Shown: positions 47,059 through 56,746, counted from the first letter of the stretch. The stretch: DNA of 64,000 nt from Lysinibacillus timonensis (GCF_900291985.1 NZ_LT985980.1:2000001-2064000); one strand, 5' to 3'. Made by a program: numbers and translations. Notes: generated by a model from the letters alone, not told the origin.

Positions 47059-48306
47059 TTATACTTCTAGTTCAGTTTGTTTTGTTTCTTTACCTAGTAA
47101 CAGTACCGCCAAAACCCCAATAATAATTGATATACAAAAAATCATAAAAATAAACCCTATTGCATATCCGGCTGCCAAGAAATTACCTACTAATAGCGGA
47201 CCAAATATACCACCAACCCTACCTACAGCAGCAGCCATTCCTGATCCGGTTCCGCGAATCGCTAGTGGATATTGTTCAGGAGTATAAGCATATAAAGCAC
47301 CCCATGCACCTAAATTAAAGAACGATAAAAGAATACCCGAAATTAATAGTACCTCAATAGTTGTTGCATTACCAAAGACTAAGGCACTTGCTGCAGTACC
47401 TAATAAATAAGTAACTAATACAAATTTTCTTCCCATTTTTTCAATTAACCACGCAGCAGTGAAATATCCCGGTAGTTGTGCCAATGTCATAATTAGCACG
47501 TATCCAAAGCTCGATATTAAACTATACCCTTTCCCAACCATTACACTTGGAAGCCATAAGAACATACCATAATATGAAAATACAACGACAAACCATAGAA
47601 TCCATAACATAAGTGAAGCTTTTGCATATTTTTTATCCCAAATTCCACGAATATTCTGCCATACACTACGTTTTTTAGCTTCTGAACGAGCAGTAAATTG
47701 TGGTGAATCAGGTAAATTTAAACGAATATAAATTGCATAAAATGCAGGGAGTGCTGTTAATAATAGTGCCACTCTCCAACCTTCAATTGGCCAAAAATCT
47801 GCGGGAATTACAAAGTATGAAATAATAGCTGCTATTAACCAGCCTCCCGCCCAAAAACTTTCTAATAGAACGACCACTCGTCCACGCTCTTTTGCTTCAA
47901 CACTTTCCGACACTAATGTTGAAGCTACAGGAAGCTCTCCCCCTAGTCCCATACCAACAAAAAAACGCAAAATGATAAACGCTAACAACGTTGTAGTAAA
48001 CGCTGATAATCCACTGGCCACAGAAAATATAATTAGCGTCCAAATAAAAACTGTTTTACGACCTACTTTATCGGCTAAAACACCAAATACAAATGCCCCC
48101 ACTGCCATCCCTATTGAATTAACGCTGCCAATCCATCCCATTTCACTTGAACCCAAGCCCCAATCTGCCGCTAAGGCTGCTATGACGAAAGATAAAATCC
48201 CAACATCCATCGCATCAAACATCCAGCCTACTCCGGCTACCCCTAAAAGCTTGTTTCTAGAAATCGGTTTACTACTCACATTTACCTTTTGAGAAACATT
48301 TTCCAT
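47059..48306 (-). CDS. niaP: Niacin (nicotinate) MFS transporter NiaP
   Basis: 415 aa, twelve helices. It matches B. subtilis NiaP (YceI) closely in KLLGVAGVGWMFDAMDVGIL, FGVLADKVGRKTVF, GMGLGGELPVASTLVSE and the end GKETKQTELE. NiaP imports nicotinate for NAD synthesis across the cytoplasmic membrane. In B. subtilis it is repressed by NiaR; I see no certain NiaR box here, but an 18-bp palindrome lies 40 nt upstream. Confidence 0.9.
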   Translation of the reverse strand: MENVSQKVNVSSKPISRNKLLGVAGVGWMFDAMDVGILSFVIAALAADWGLGSSEMGWIGSVNSIGMAVGAFVFGVLADKVGRKTVFIWTLIIFSVASGLSAFTTTLLAFIILRFFVGMGLGGELPVASTLVSESVEAKERGRVVVLLESFWAGGWLIAAIISYFVIPADFWPIEGWRVALLLTALPAFYAIYIRLNLPDSPQFTARSEAKKRSVWQNIRGIWDKKYAKASLMLWILWFVVVFSYYGMFLWLPSVMVGKGYSLISSFGYVLIMTLAQLPGYFTAAWLIEKMGRKFVLVTYLLGTAASALVFGNATTIEVLLISGILLSFFNLGAWGALYAYTPEQYPLAIRGTGSGMAAAVGRVGGIFGPLLVGNFLAAGYAIGFIFMIFCISIIIGVLAVLLLGKETKQTELEV

Positions 48307-48345
48307 TATCCATCACCTGTCTTTACACTTGAATATACACATATC

Positions 48346-48363
48346 TAAAATACTAGTATTTTA
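48346..48363. promoter_or_regulatory. Perfect 18-bp palindrome between niaP and thrC
   Basis: TAAAATACTAGTATTTTA is fully self-complementary. It lies 40 nt upstream of niaP and 60 nt upstream of the thrC -35 box, so it is placed to control niaP. Confidence 0.55.
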
Positions 48364-48423
48364 AAGAAAAGACAACAAAAATTTTCTTATTACATATAGT
48401 TTGTGTTAATTTAGTAAATTCTA

Positions 48424-48453
48424 TTGAAAAGTTATCTAGTATTGCGTTAAAAT
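48424..48453 (+). promoter_or_regulatory. Sigma-A promoter of thrC-thrB
   Basis: TTGAAA (48424-48429), 18 nt, TAAAAT (48448-48453). Transcription would start near 48460, leaving a leader of about 50 nt with a small TTGTTC/GAACAA hairpin before the ribosome binding site. Confidence 0.6.
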
Positions 48454-48509
48454 GTCTCTTATATACAAACAATTGTTCATCTTGTGAGAACAAAAAGGAG
48501 ATACTTGTT

Positions 48510-49562
48510 ATGTGGAAAGGTCTTATTGAAGAATACAAAGAATTTTTACCAGTTACAGATAAAACACCTTCTTTAACTTTAAATGAGGGAAATACACCAT
48601 TAATTCATTTAGTTAATTTATCGAAAAAACTAGGAATCGAACTTTACGGAAAATACGAAGGTTTAAATCCTACAGGTTCATTTAAGGACAGAGGCATGGT
48701 TTTTGCTGTTGCTAAAGCAATCGAAGATGGTGCAAAATGTGTTATTTGTGCTTCAACAGGTAACACTTCCGCTGCAGCTTCCGCATATGCTACACGTGCT
48801 GGAATCCAATCAATTGTAGTTATTCCAAAAGGAAAAGTTGCGCTAGGCAAATTAGCACAAGCTTGTATGTATGGTGCAAAAATTATTGAAATTGATGGAA
48901 ACTTTGACGATGCATTGAGAATTGTTCGTCAGATTAGTGAAACAACTCCTGTTGCTTTAGTAAATTCGGTAAATCCTTATCGTATTGAAGGACAAAAGAC
49001 AGCTGCTTTTGAGATTGTTGATAGTTTAGGCACTGCTCCTGATTACTTATGTATCCCTGTTGGTAATGCCGGTAACATTACCGCTTACTGGAAAGGCTTC
49101 AAGGAATATAACGAAGCTAAAAATTCTGGACTTCCAAAAATGTATGGTTTTGAAGCTGAAGGTGCTGCTGCGATTGTAAAAGGAGAGCCTATTCCTGATC
49201 CAGAAACTATTGCAACTGCAATTCGTATTGGTAACCCAGCAAGCTGGAAATACGCTGAGGCTGCTCGTGACGAGTCAGGCGGTATTATAGATTCTGTAAC
49301 AGATGAAGAAATCTTAGCTGCATACAAACTAATTGCCAATACTGAAGGTGTATTCGTAGAACCTGGTTCTGCCGCTTCACTTGCTGGTGTTATTAAATCA
49401 GTTCAAAATGGCAAAATTGAGAAAGGTAGCCGCGTTGTAACAGTATTTACTGGTAATGGATTAAAGGACCCTGATACAGCTATGAAAGTTTCTTCTATTG
49501 ATTTAGTTTCGTTAAAAAATGATGAAGAAGAAATTAAAGCATATATCGAGGGAATTCTATGA
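48510..49562 (+). CDS. thrC: Threonine synthase
   Basis: 350 aa PLP enzyme. The PLP lysine is in [22 protein letters not shown] binds the phosphate and [15 protein letters not shown] follows. It converts phosphohomoserine to threonine. AAGGAG precedes the ATG. It overlaps thrB by 4 nt (ATGA). Homoserine dehydrogenase, which often precedes thrC, is not here. Confidence 0.97.
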   Translation: MWKGLIEEYKEFLPVTDKTPSLTLNEGNTPLIHLVNLSKKLGIELYGKYEGLNPTGSFKDRGMVFAVAKAIEDGAKCVICASTGNTSAAASAYATRAGIQSIVVIPKGKVALGKLAQACMYGAKIIEIDGNFDDALRIVRQISETTPVALVNSVNPYRIEGQKTAAFEIVDSLGTAPDYLCIPVGNAGNITAYWKGFKEYNEAKNSGLPKMYGFEAEGAAAIVKGEPIPDPETIATAIRIGNPASWKYAEAARDESGGIIDSVTDEEILAAYKLIANTEGVFVEPGSAASLAGVIKSVQNGKIEKGSRVVTVFTGNGLKDPDTAMKVSSIDLVSLKNDEEEIKAYIEGIL

Positions 49563-50473
49563 GTAAAAAATGGCAAATCACTGTCCCGGGGAGCACTGCT
49601 AACTTAGGACCTGGATTTGACTCAATAGGACTTAGTCTTTCTCTATACTTAAATCTAACAGTGTCTTTACAGGATAAGTGGGAAATTATTCATGTTTCTG
49701 AAGGACTTCCTACTGATTTTGAAATAGAAGAACATTTAATTTATAAAGTAGCTCAAGAGACTGCAGCTCAATTTGGCAAAATAGTGCCTCCATGTCGTAT
49801 TGAGATGTGTAGCGATCTCCCATTTGCTAGAGGTCTAGGTAGTAGTGCATCTGCTATTGTTGCAGCAATTGAATTAGCCAATGTTACTTGTAATTTGAAT
49901 TTATCTATTCAAGATAAATGCAACATATCCTCACAAATGGAAGGTCATCCTGATAATGCGACAGCTTCTGTCTTAGGCGGATTAACTATTTCCTCTATGG
50001 ATGAGAATGGTAATGTTGACACTATACATGTAACAGATTTAGATGCCTCATTTGTGGTCTTTGTTCCCGATGTAGAGTTAAAAACAGCTGAGGCTAGAAA
50101 AGTATTACCGGAAAGCTTAGATCGCCCATACGCTGTTTTAGCAAGCGCTAAAGCAAATATGCTTGCAGCATCACTGATTGCAAAGGATTATGTCCGCATA
50201 GGCCGGTATATGGAAGCAGATTTATTCCATGAACCGTTTCGAGCTAAATTAATTCCAGATTATAATGAGATTATTCATGCAGCAAAGATACATGGTGCAT
50301 ATGGAACAGCTTTAAGCGGTGCAGGCCCAACTATGATTTCTATGATTCCAACTAAAATTGGGCAACAATTTGTACAGAAAATGAACGATTTATTCCCTTC
50401 TCACAAGATTATTTTGACAAGAGCGGATCATACAGGAGTACTTGTAACAGATATACCTGTTATTACAAAATAA
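49559..50473 (+). CDS. thrB: Homoserine kinase
   Basis: 304 aa GHMP kinase. [19 protein letters not shown] at the N-terminus, the ATP loop [13 protein letters not shown], the [12 protein letters not shown] stretch and the late [16 protein letters not shown] are all present. It makes phosphohomoserine for ThrC and is translationally coupled to it. Confidence 0.97.
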   Translation: MSKKWQITVPGSTANLGPGFDSIGLSLSLYLNLTVSLQDKWEIIHVSEGLPTDFEIEEHLIYKVAQETAAQFGKIVPPCRIEMCSDLPFARGLGSSASAIVAAIELANVTCNLNLSIQDKCNISSQMEGHPDNATASVLGGLTISSMDENGNVDTIHVTDLDASFVVFVPDVELKTAEARKVLPESLDRPYAVLASAKANMLAASLIAKDYVRIGRYMEADLFHEPFRAKLIPDYNEIIHAAKIHGAYGTALSGAGPTMISMIPTKIGQQFVQKMNDLFPSHKIILTRADHTGVLVTDIPVITK

Positions 50474-50481
50474 ATGAAACA

Positions 50482-50528
50482 AAGGTAGAACAAAGGGTTT
50501 TATAACCTTTTGCTCCACCTTTTTTTCT
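50482..50528 (+). terminator. Terminator after thrB
   Basis: A long imperfect stem pairs AAAGGTAGAACAAAGGGTT with AACCTTTTGCTCCACCTTT and ends in a T run. Confidence 0.8.
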
Positions 50529-51353
50529 TTATGCTAACAAGACTAAGCTAATTGCCATTACTGCCATTCCTGCAACAACACCATAAATCGACAAATGAGT
50601 TTCATCGTACTTTTTTGCTGCAGGTAACAGCTCATCTAGTGAAATAAATACCATTATTCCAGCAACTGCTGAAAAGATAATCCCAAACATCACATCATTT
50701 AAAAATGGCATTAGGATTAAATACGCAATAAATGCCCCAACTGGTTCTGCTAACCCTGACAAGAACGATAGCTTAAACGCCTTCTTCCGTATACCAGTTG
50801 CAAAATAAATTGGAATAGCCACTGCAATTCCTTCTGGAATATTATGAATAGCAACGGCTATTGCGATTGCTATTCCTACATTAGGATCTTGAATTGCAGA
50901 CATAAACGTAGCAATTCCCTCTGGGAAATTATGGATTGCTATTGCTAGTGCAGTAAAGACTCCCATCTTCATCAGCTTATCATGGTCTATTGCTGTCGTA
51001 CTTTTTTCTGCAGCCTGAACATCCTCAACCGTCTTAACTTCATGGGGGTTTTTACTCTTAGGAATAAAACGGTCTATTAATGCTATAAATACCATCCCTC
51101 CAAAAAAACCGACTAGCGTCATCCAATAACCCAGTGAATTTCCTAGAGCATATGTTAATGAATCTTTTGCTTTAACAAATATTTCTACTAATGATACATA
51201 AATCATAACGCCTGCAGAAAAGCCAAGTGCGACAGATAAAAACTTCTTATTTGTTCTTGAGGTAAAAAATGCGATTAAAGCCCCAACACCTGTAGCTAAT
51301 CCTGCAAATAGCGTTAAACCAAAAGCTAAGATTACATTACCGTCCATTAACAT
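50529..51353 (-). CDS. zupT: ZIP family divalent metal transporter (ZupT-like)
   Basis: 274 aa, about eight helices. The metal-binding HNFPEG and HNIPEG in helices 4 and 5 are both present, each preceded by AIAIAI-type stretches, with a histidine/acidic loop KNPHEVKTVEDVQAAEKS before them. It imports zinc and possibly other divalent metals. The start has AGAGAGG. Its end is close to the thrB terminator. Confidence 0.92.
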   Translation of the reverse strand: MLMDGNVILAFGLTLFAGLATGVGALIAFFTSRTNKKFLSVALGFSAGVMIYVSLVEIFVKAKDSLTYALGNSLGYWMTLVGFFGGMVFIALIDRFIPKSKNPHEVKTVEDVQAAEKSTTAIDHDKLMKMGVFTALAIAIHNFPEGIATFMSAIQDPNVGIAIAIAVAIHNIPEGIAVAIPIYFATGIRKKAFKLSFLSGLAEPVGAFIAYLILMPFLNDVMFGIIFSAVAGIMVFISLDELLPAAKKYDETHLSIYGVVAGMAVMAISLVLLA

Positions 51354-51583
51354 TCTAATCCTCTCTTTGTTTTAATAGTATTATATGCTTAAATGTTTCC
51401 TTTGAACAACTTTTTTCACACAGTTTATATATTGTGTATATGGAAAACTTAACTTGTAGAGCTATAATGACACATATTCACAATTAGTGCCCTGCATTAA
51501 TTTGTTTACAAAAGCCAACCTTCTACAACTTATTTAGTTCATGTGCGTATATAGAGTACGAATGCCCATAAAACATAAAAAAG

Positions 51584-51608
51584 CTGCCCTATTATAATAG
51601 GACAGCTC
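51584..51608 (-). terminator. Terminator after the siderophore-binding lipoprotein gene
   Basis: AGCTGTCCTAT/ATAGGGCAGCT with one G-U pair, followed by TTTTTT on the minus strand. Confidence 0.85.
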
Positions 51609-51623
51609 AACTTGATCATAATA

Positions 51624-52673
51624 TTATTTTAGTTCATTAATGATTTCTTGAATTTTAGCTAGCTCAGATTGTAAGCCGCCTCCACCTACATACCAAAGTG
51701 GACCATCTAAGTACACGATTTTATTGTTTTTGTAAGCATCTGTTTCTTTAATGATGTCATTTTCCATGTCAGTACTAATATTTGACTCTCCACCAACTGC
51801 AGCTGTGCGGTCAATTACGAATAATACTTGCGGGTTAAATTCTAAAATCGCCTCAAAGCCAAAGTCTGAACCGTGTGAAGAAGATTCGATATCTTCTGTT
51901 ACAGGTGTAAATCCATATATATCATAGATGTAACCGTAACGTGAATTTTTTGCAAACCCAGATAATTTTCCTTCGTTGTACATTGTTACTAAGGAATGGT
52001 CATATTGAGATGATAAAGCTTTCACATCTTCGATTGCAGATTCAATTTCTGCTACGTGTTCTTTTGCTTCTGCCTCTTTACCGAAAATTTGAGCAGCAAC
52101 ATCAACAGATGCTAAGAATGTATTCCAATAGTCATTTTGATCAGTTCCGATGTATACTACGTTTGGGGTAATTTCTTTTAGTTGCTCATAGAACGTTGAT
52201 TGACGACCCGAGATAAAGATTACATCCGGTTGTAGTTCTGCAATATCTTCAAGTAATGGGCTTTTTAGTCCACCAACATTTGAATATTCTTCGTTAGCAT
52301 ATTTTGATAAATGTTCAGGTAACGTAGAATCTTGTGGTACACCAACAATTCCTTCTACGCCTAGAGCATCAAGAGTGTCTAAGAATCCGTAATCAAATAC
52401 AACAATTTTTTCAGGCATTTTTTCTAATGTTACGTCATCAAAGATTGTTGCAGCTGCACCATCTTCACCAGCTAATTCGCTAACCGTAGGAGATACTGTC
52501 AATGGGTATGATGGACCTTCTCCATCATTAGCAGTCTCAGTTCCTGTTGTTTCTTCAGTAGGAGTTTTTTCCGCATTGCTTGTATCACTTTCAGCTGAGT
52601 TACCAGAACTACAGGCAGCAAGTACTAATAATAAACTTGCAAATATTACACTTAGTAATTTCCAATTTTTCAT
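51624..52673 (-). CDS. yclQ: Siderophore-binding lipoprotein (YclQ/FatB type)
   Basis: 349 aa. Signal peptide with lipobox VLAAC (C21), an acidic linker (about 24-55) and a class III periplasmic-binding fold (EKIVVFDYGFLDTLDALGVE, LQPDVIFISGRQS, and FNPQVLFVIDRTAAVGGE). It presents ferric siderophore, petrobactin in B. subtilis, to the YclN-YclO permease. It has its own Fur box (52713-52731) and is separated from yclP by a terminator. Confidence 0.92.
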   Translation of the reverse strand: MKNWKLLSVIFASLLLVLAACSSGNSAESDTSNAEKTPTEETTGTETANDGEGPSYPLTVSPTVSELAGEDGAAATIFDDVTLEKMPEKIVVFDYGFLDTLDALGVEGIVGVPQDSTLPEHLSKYANEEYSNVGGLKSPLLEDIAELQPDVIFISGRQSTFYEQLKEITPNVVYIGTDQNDYWNTFLASVDVAAQIFGKEAEAKEHVAEIESAIEDVKALSSQYDHSLVTMYNEGKLSGFAKNSRYGYIYDIYGFTPVTEDIESSSHGSDFGFEAILEFNPQVLFVIDRTAAVGGESNISTDMENDIIKETDAYKNNKIVYLDGPLWYVGGGGLQSELAKIQEIINELK

Positions 52674-52712
52674 TTTATTTTTCTCTCCTCAAAATTTACT
52701 TTTATTTTTAAT

Positions 52713-52731
52713 GATAATGATAATCGTTATC
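52713..52731 (-). promoter_or_regulatory. Fur box of the binding-protein gene
   Basis: GATAATGATAATCGTTATC matches the classical Fur box at 18 of 19 positions. It lies 40 nt upstream of yclQ. Confidence 0.88.
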
Positions 52732-52817
52732 AACTAATTGAAATTATAGCACTAACAACTAAAAGGTCAATACCTTTTAGTTTATTTTTTATTCTTTTTT
52801 ATCATTTATACAAAAAA

Positions 52818-52857
52818 GATTTAGAAAAGAAATGGAAAGAGCCTTCTTTTCTAAATC
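52818..52857 (-). terminator. Terminator of the yclN-yclO-yclP unit
   Basis: GATTTAGAAAAGAA/TTCTTTTCTAAATC (14 bp perfect) with a 12-nt loop, followed by TTTTTTG on the minus strand. Confidence 0.85.
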
Positions 52858-52865
52858 ATAAGTAC

Positions 52866-53633
52866 TTAAGAATGAGAATTAAAATAGACGCATATTCGGC
52901 AACCGTTTTGTTCCTGAACAGGAATGTTCATATCATAGATTTCACGTAGCGCTTCTGAGTTTATGATGTCATTCGTAGGTCCACTTTTAACCACTTTGCC
53001 ATTTTTTAACGCCACAATATTATCCGAATAAACAGAAGCGAAGTTAATGTCGTGTAATACAATCACAACAGTTTTACCAAGGTCATCAACAAGCTTGCGT
53101 AATATCTTCATAATTTGAACAGAATGCTTCATATCTAAGTTATTTAAAGGCTCATCAAGCAAAATATACTCTGTATCTTGTGCAATAACCATTGCAATAA
53201 AAGCTCGCTGCTTTTGTCCACCAGATAACTCATCTAAATATTTATCCTGCATTTCTGTTAAATTCATGTACTCAATTGCTTGATCAACAAACTGTTCATC
53301 TTCAGACGTCAAGCGGCCCTTAGAATAAGGATATCGTCCAAATGCAACTAACTCTCTAATTGTTAAACGTACATTAATAAAATTTGCTTGCTTTAAAATT
53401 GATACACGCTTTGCGAATTCATTTGATTTCCACTGCTTAACATTGTTTTTATCTAGTAAAACTTCTCCTGTATCTGCATCTAATAATCGGCTTACCATAG
53501 ATAACAGTGTTGACTTACCAGCACCGTTTGGACCAATAAAGGATGTAATGGAACCTGGTTGTATTGTTACAGAAACATCTTCTACAACAGGCTTATCACC
53601 GAATTTTTTTGTTAACCCTTTGATTTCGATCAT
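52866..53633 (-). CDS. yclP: Siderophore ABC transporter ATPase (YclP type)
   Basis: 255 aa ABC ATPase: Walker A GPNGAGKST, Q loop region SILKQANFINVR, signature LSGGQKQR, Walker B YILLDEP and H loop VIVLHD. It powers ferric-siderophore import. It overlaps yclO by 4 nt (ATGA). Confidence 0.94.
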   Translation of the reverse strand: MIEIKGLTKKFGDKPVVEDVSVTIQPGSITSFIGPNGAGKSTLLSMVSRLLDADTGEVLLDKNNVKQWKSNEFAKRVSILKQANFINVRLTIRELVAFGRYPYSKGRLTSEDEQFVDQAIEYMNLTEMQDKYLDELSGGQKQRAFIAMVIAQDTEYILLDEPLNNLDMKHSVQIMKILRKLVDDLGKTVVIVLHDINFASVYSDNIVALKNGKVVKSGPTNDIINSEALREIYDMNIPVQEQNGCRICVYFNSHS

Positions 53634-54583
53634 CCTTTAGCCCTACTTTCCTTTAATAATAAATAAATAAAGTAAATTCCACCAATAAAGTTGATAATGA
53701 CACTTAAAGTAGTACTCATTTCAAATATATGCTCAACAATAAATTGACCACCGACTAATGCAATCACACTCATTAAACCTGCACCTATAATGTGAATCGA
53801 ATGCTTATAAGTGACTAAAAATTGATAGGAAAGATTCGCCACGATTAAGCCGAAGAAGGTAATCGGACCAACCAATGCTGTTGATGTTGCAATAAGAACT
53901 GACGATAAAATTAAAATATTTAATACTAAACGATCGTAATTTATTCCTAAATTAATAGCATTTTCTCGACCTAAAGACATCACATCGAGCTGACCCATTA
54001 TTCGATAACCGTAAATAAAAGCCAATAGCAATATGGCAATTGCAATATAAAGCAACTCCACTTTAATATTAATAAAACTAGCGAATAATTTGTTTTGTAA
54101 ACTTAAATATTCTACTGGGTCAATCAACACTTGTAAAAATGTTGTAAGACTTCCGAGTAAGGTCCCAATAATCATCCCTATTAATAGTAATAAATAAATT
54201 GGATGCTTATCTGCACGGAAAAGGAATCGATATAATATAATCGCAAATAATATCATGGCTACAATGGAGGCCATAAAGTTCAAATACTGATTCACTACCC
54301 AAATAGATACAGAACCTGCAAAGAAAAAGATTAATGTTTGCACAACTTCGTACATCGAGTCTAGACCCATAACAGAAGGAGTTAAAATACGATTATGTGT
54401 AATCGTTTGGAATACTACTGTAGAATAGGCAATCGCAAAACCTGTTACAATCATTGCTCCAACACGCATCATGCGTCTAGGGAAAGCGTAATCAAATCCA
54501 CCCTTAATATCGTAAAATCCGTATAGGAGAATACAGATAATAGCTATTACAGCTAATATTATTAACTTCGTACTATTTCGCAT
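53630..54583 (-). CDS. yclO: Siderophore ABC transporter permease (YclO type)
   Basis: 317 aa FecCD-family permease with about nine helices. GLDSMYEVVQTLIFF, the coupling region MGQLDVMSLGRENAINLGIN and VGPITFFGLIVANLSYQ are typical. Together with YclN it forms the membrane channel. It overlaps yclN by 11 nt. Confidence 0.93.
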   Translation of the reverse strand: MRNSTKLIILAVIAIICILLYGFYDIKGGFDYAFPRRMMRVGAMIVTGFAIAYSTVVFQTITHNRILTPSVMGLDSMYEVVQTLIFFFAGSVSIWVVNQYLNFMASIVAMILFAIILYRFLFRADKHPIYLLLLIGMIIGTLLGSLTTFLQVLIDPVEYLSLQNKLFASFINIKVELLYIAIAILLLAFIYGYRIMGQLDVMSLGRENAINLGINYDRLVLNILILSSVLIATSTALVGPITFFGLIVANLSYQFLVTYKHSIHIIGAGLMSVIALVGGQFIVEHIFEMSTTLSVIINFIGGIYFIYLLLKESRAKG

Positions 54584-55526
54584 ATGCTCTCCCCCTAAAT
54601 AACATAATTAAGAAGATTGCACTGCCAATTACTGCAACTGTTACGTTGACAGGTATTTCAAATGGATAAATGACAATACGCCCAACTATGTCACAGATTA
54701 AGAGGAAGACAACCCCTAACACTGCAGTATGAGGTATCGTCTTACGCAAATTATCCCCCATATAAAGAGAAACAATATTTGGTACAATTAATCCTAGAAA
54801 TGGAATAACTCCAACAGTTAAAACAACCGTTGTAGAAATAATTGCAACTAAAATTAGTCCTATATTTAAGACTAATTTATAACTTAAACCTAAGTTTTTT
54901 GCAAAATCCTCACCCATACCAGCAACTGTAAACTTATTAGCATAAAGATAAGCTAATATAATAGCTGGTATACTTAAATATAACAATTCATAACGACCAG
55001 AAATAATCAATGTAAAGCTACCCATCAACCATGATGAGATGTTTTGAAGTAAATCTGCTTCGTAACCTAAGAATGTCGTAATCGACGATAAAATATTTCC
55101 GTACATAATACCGATTAATGGTACAAAAACTACATCTTTAAATTTTATACTATCTAAAATTTTCATGAAAACAAAAGTTCCAGCTAATGCAAACGCAAAA
55201 CTAAATATTACTTGCTGAGTATATGTAACATTCGTAAAGAACAACATAGAAATTAAAATCCCTAACTTAGCCGCATCTAGAGTCCCAGCTGTTGTTGGAG
55301 ATACAAATCTATTTCTGCTTAAACTTTGCATGATTAAGCCCGCAATACTCATCCCAACACCCGCTAGAATTATCGCCAGTAGACGTGGTACACGACTGAT
55401 TAAGAAAATCTTTAATTCTCTCGATTCCCAATTGAGCAAATCACTCGGTTTAATATCAATGGCACCTATAAAAAGCGAGATAATCGATAGGATGATTGCT
55501 GCAATTATTAACATCCACAGTCTCAT
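54573..55526 (-). CDS. yclN: Siderophore ABC transporter permease (YclN type)
   Basis: 317 aa FecCD-family permease: RVPRLLAIILAGVGMSIAGL, QSLSRNRFVSPTTAG, AGMGEDFAKNLGLSYK as the coupling helix and VGVIPFLGLIVPNIVS. The ATG at 55526 follows GGGGAT; M at 55538 lies inside that region. It is first in the yclN-yclO-yclP unit behind Fur boxes. Confidence 0.93.
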   Translation of the reverse strand: MRLWMLIIAAIILSIISLFIGAIDIKPSDLLNWESRELKIFLISRVPRLLAIILAGVGMSIAGLIMQSLSRNRFVSPTTAGTLDAAKLGILISMLFFTNVTYTQQVIFSFAFALAGTFVFMKILDSIKFKDVVFVPLIGIMYGNILSSITTFLGYEADLLQNISSWLMGSFTLIISGRYELLYLSIPAIILAYLYANKFTVAGMGEDFAKNLGLSYKLVLNIGLILVAIISTTVVLTVGVIPFLGLIVPNIVSLYMGDNLRKTIPHTAVLGVVFLLICDIVGRIVIYPFEIPVNVTVAVIGSAIFLIMLFRGRAYAK

Positions 55527-55562
55527 TATTATCCCCATATCCTATTTAATCTTTGAGATCAA

Positions 55563-55577
55563 TGAAAATGATTCTCA
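55563..55577 (-). promoter_or_regulatory. Fur box 1 of the yclN unit
   Basis: TGAGAAT-C-ATTTTCA on the minus strand matches the 7-1-7 Fur core (TGATAAT-N-ATTATCA) at 12 of 14 positions, about 37 nt upstream of yclN. Confidence 0.7.
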
Positions 55578-55630
55578 ACTCTAATTCTAATCTCATTATA
55601 AATGCAAATATCATAAATTGCAATAACTCT

Positions 55631-55650
55631 TGAGAATGAGAATCATTTGG
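55631..55650 (-). promoter_or_regulatory. Fur box 2 of the yclN unit
   Basis: TGAGAATGAGAATCATTTGG (plus strand) contains overlapping TGAGAAT, GAATCATT half-sites and is a second, weaker Fur-like element. Confidence 0.55.
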
Positions 55651-55800
55651 TTTAGTTCCTTTAAATTAGTTTTATAAGCTTATCAATTTGTATCTTATCT
55701 ACAAGTAACTGTCCCTATGAAACCTTTAAAAAACCCTTTCTTTAGAATAAACTTCATGATTCATTTCTATGCATAAAATTGTTTATATAAACGCACGCAA

Positions 55801-55832
55801 AAAAAGACGGCTTCCTTAAAAGGAAACCATCT
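55801..55832 (-). terminator. Terminator after the DUF6612-like lipoprotein gene
   Basis: AGATGGTTTCCTT/AAGGAAGCCGTCT with G-U pairs, then TTTTTTT on the minus strand. Confidence 0.8.
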
Positions 55833-55852
55833 ATTTTTGTCCTAAATTTTAA

Positions 55853-56746
55853 TTAGAAAGTTAATTCAATAGCAGTGTCAATTACTTCTTGTGGAACACT
55901 GATTTCTTCAACACCATTAATATTAGTGAATGCCATTGTTGTATTCATTAATACCGATTGACCTGAAGTAGATTCAACCATTTCCATATCCATTGTAATT
56001 TCTTCTGTATCAAAAGTCTCTTTGTTAATAACAATTACATAACTCATATCTTTAAATTCAATGCTCTCAAGAACAGATTGATCCTCAGCAGGTATAGCCC
56101 CCGTACTTAGCGCTTGTTCTAATAAGAAATCATTAAATTTTTCACCAGATGCATCTAAAGTTAAGATGTACTGGTCATCAGTTTGTTCAAAAGCAAAGTC
56201 TTCAATAAACTCTTGAAGCATAGCGAGTTGTTGAGAAGCATCCGCTTGACTTGCTGATTGGCCCATCATTTCTTCAAAACCTTCAGACGGCATTTTATTC
56301 CAAGACTCTGACATTTCATCAAACATATAAAAACCATCTTTAACTAAATACATTTCATAGCCCATTGGCATTTCTTCACCAGTAGCTGGGTCTGCCATTG
56401 TTGATGTACCCTTTGCATACATAGCCATCGGGTCCATTGTCATGTCCATTGTAAGATCGCTTTTAACATTTACTTCTTGACCTTCAGCAGTAATCACTTG
56501 TTCCATAGAAACTTCAGATGTAAGACTGTCTATTTCATTTTGTCTTTCCATTGCTTTTTCATATACTTCTTGTAAAGTTAACTCAGAAACTTCTGGTGCC
56601 TTATTTTCTGTACTTTCATTAGTTCCATTATTCGCCGTTTGTTCAGAAGAATCTTCTTCTTTTTCGACTGGCGTTGCAGTGCTGTTACATGCTGTTAAAA
56701 TCATTGCGAATAAACACACAAATAATAGTGTTGTCCATTTTTTCAT
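55853..56746 (-). CDS. Methionine-rich lipoprotein, DUF6612-like
   Basis: 297 aa. Signal peptide with lipobox MILTAC, an acidic linker and a LolA-like beta-rich body (EQVITAEGQEVNVKSDLTMD; later ILTLDASGEKFNDFLLEQAL). Residues about 100-170 contain some 14 methionines. Proteins of this kind are common in Bacillales and uncharacterised; DUF6612 is assigned from memory. AAAGGA nine nt before the ATG at 56746 sets the start. Confidence 0.8.
   Translation of the reverse strand: MKKWTTLLFVCLFAMILTACNSTATPVEKEEDSSEQTANNGTNESTENKAPEVSELTLQEVYEKAMERQNEIDSLTSEVSMEQVITAEGQEVNVKSDLTMDMTMDPMAMYAKGTSTMADPATGEEMPMGYEMYLVKDGFYMFDEMSESWNKMPSEGFEEMMGQSASQADASQQLAMLQEFIEDFAFEQTDDQYILTLDASGEKFNDFLLEQALSTGAIPAEDQSVLESIEFKDMSYVIVINKETFDTEEITMDMEMVESTSGQSVLMNTTMAFTNINGVEEISVPQEVIDTAIELTF

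Larger units (their letters stand above)
55539..55852 (-). other. Intergenic region with Fur boxes and a terminator
   Basis: About 310 bp without a gene. It holds two Fur-box-like elements (55563-55577, 55631-55650) for yclN and the terminator of the downstream-reading lipoprotein gene (55801-55832). Confidence 0.65.

Noticed and set aside
48307..48345. NiaR box upstream of niaP (TGTCTTTACA)
   Set aside because: The match to the NiaR site as I recall it is too weak and lies partly in the ribosome binding region.
48454..48509. T-box or attenuator leader for thrC-thrB
   Set aside because: The leader is about 50 nt, with only a 6-bp hairpin and no T-box sequence or terminator.
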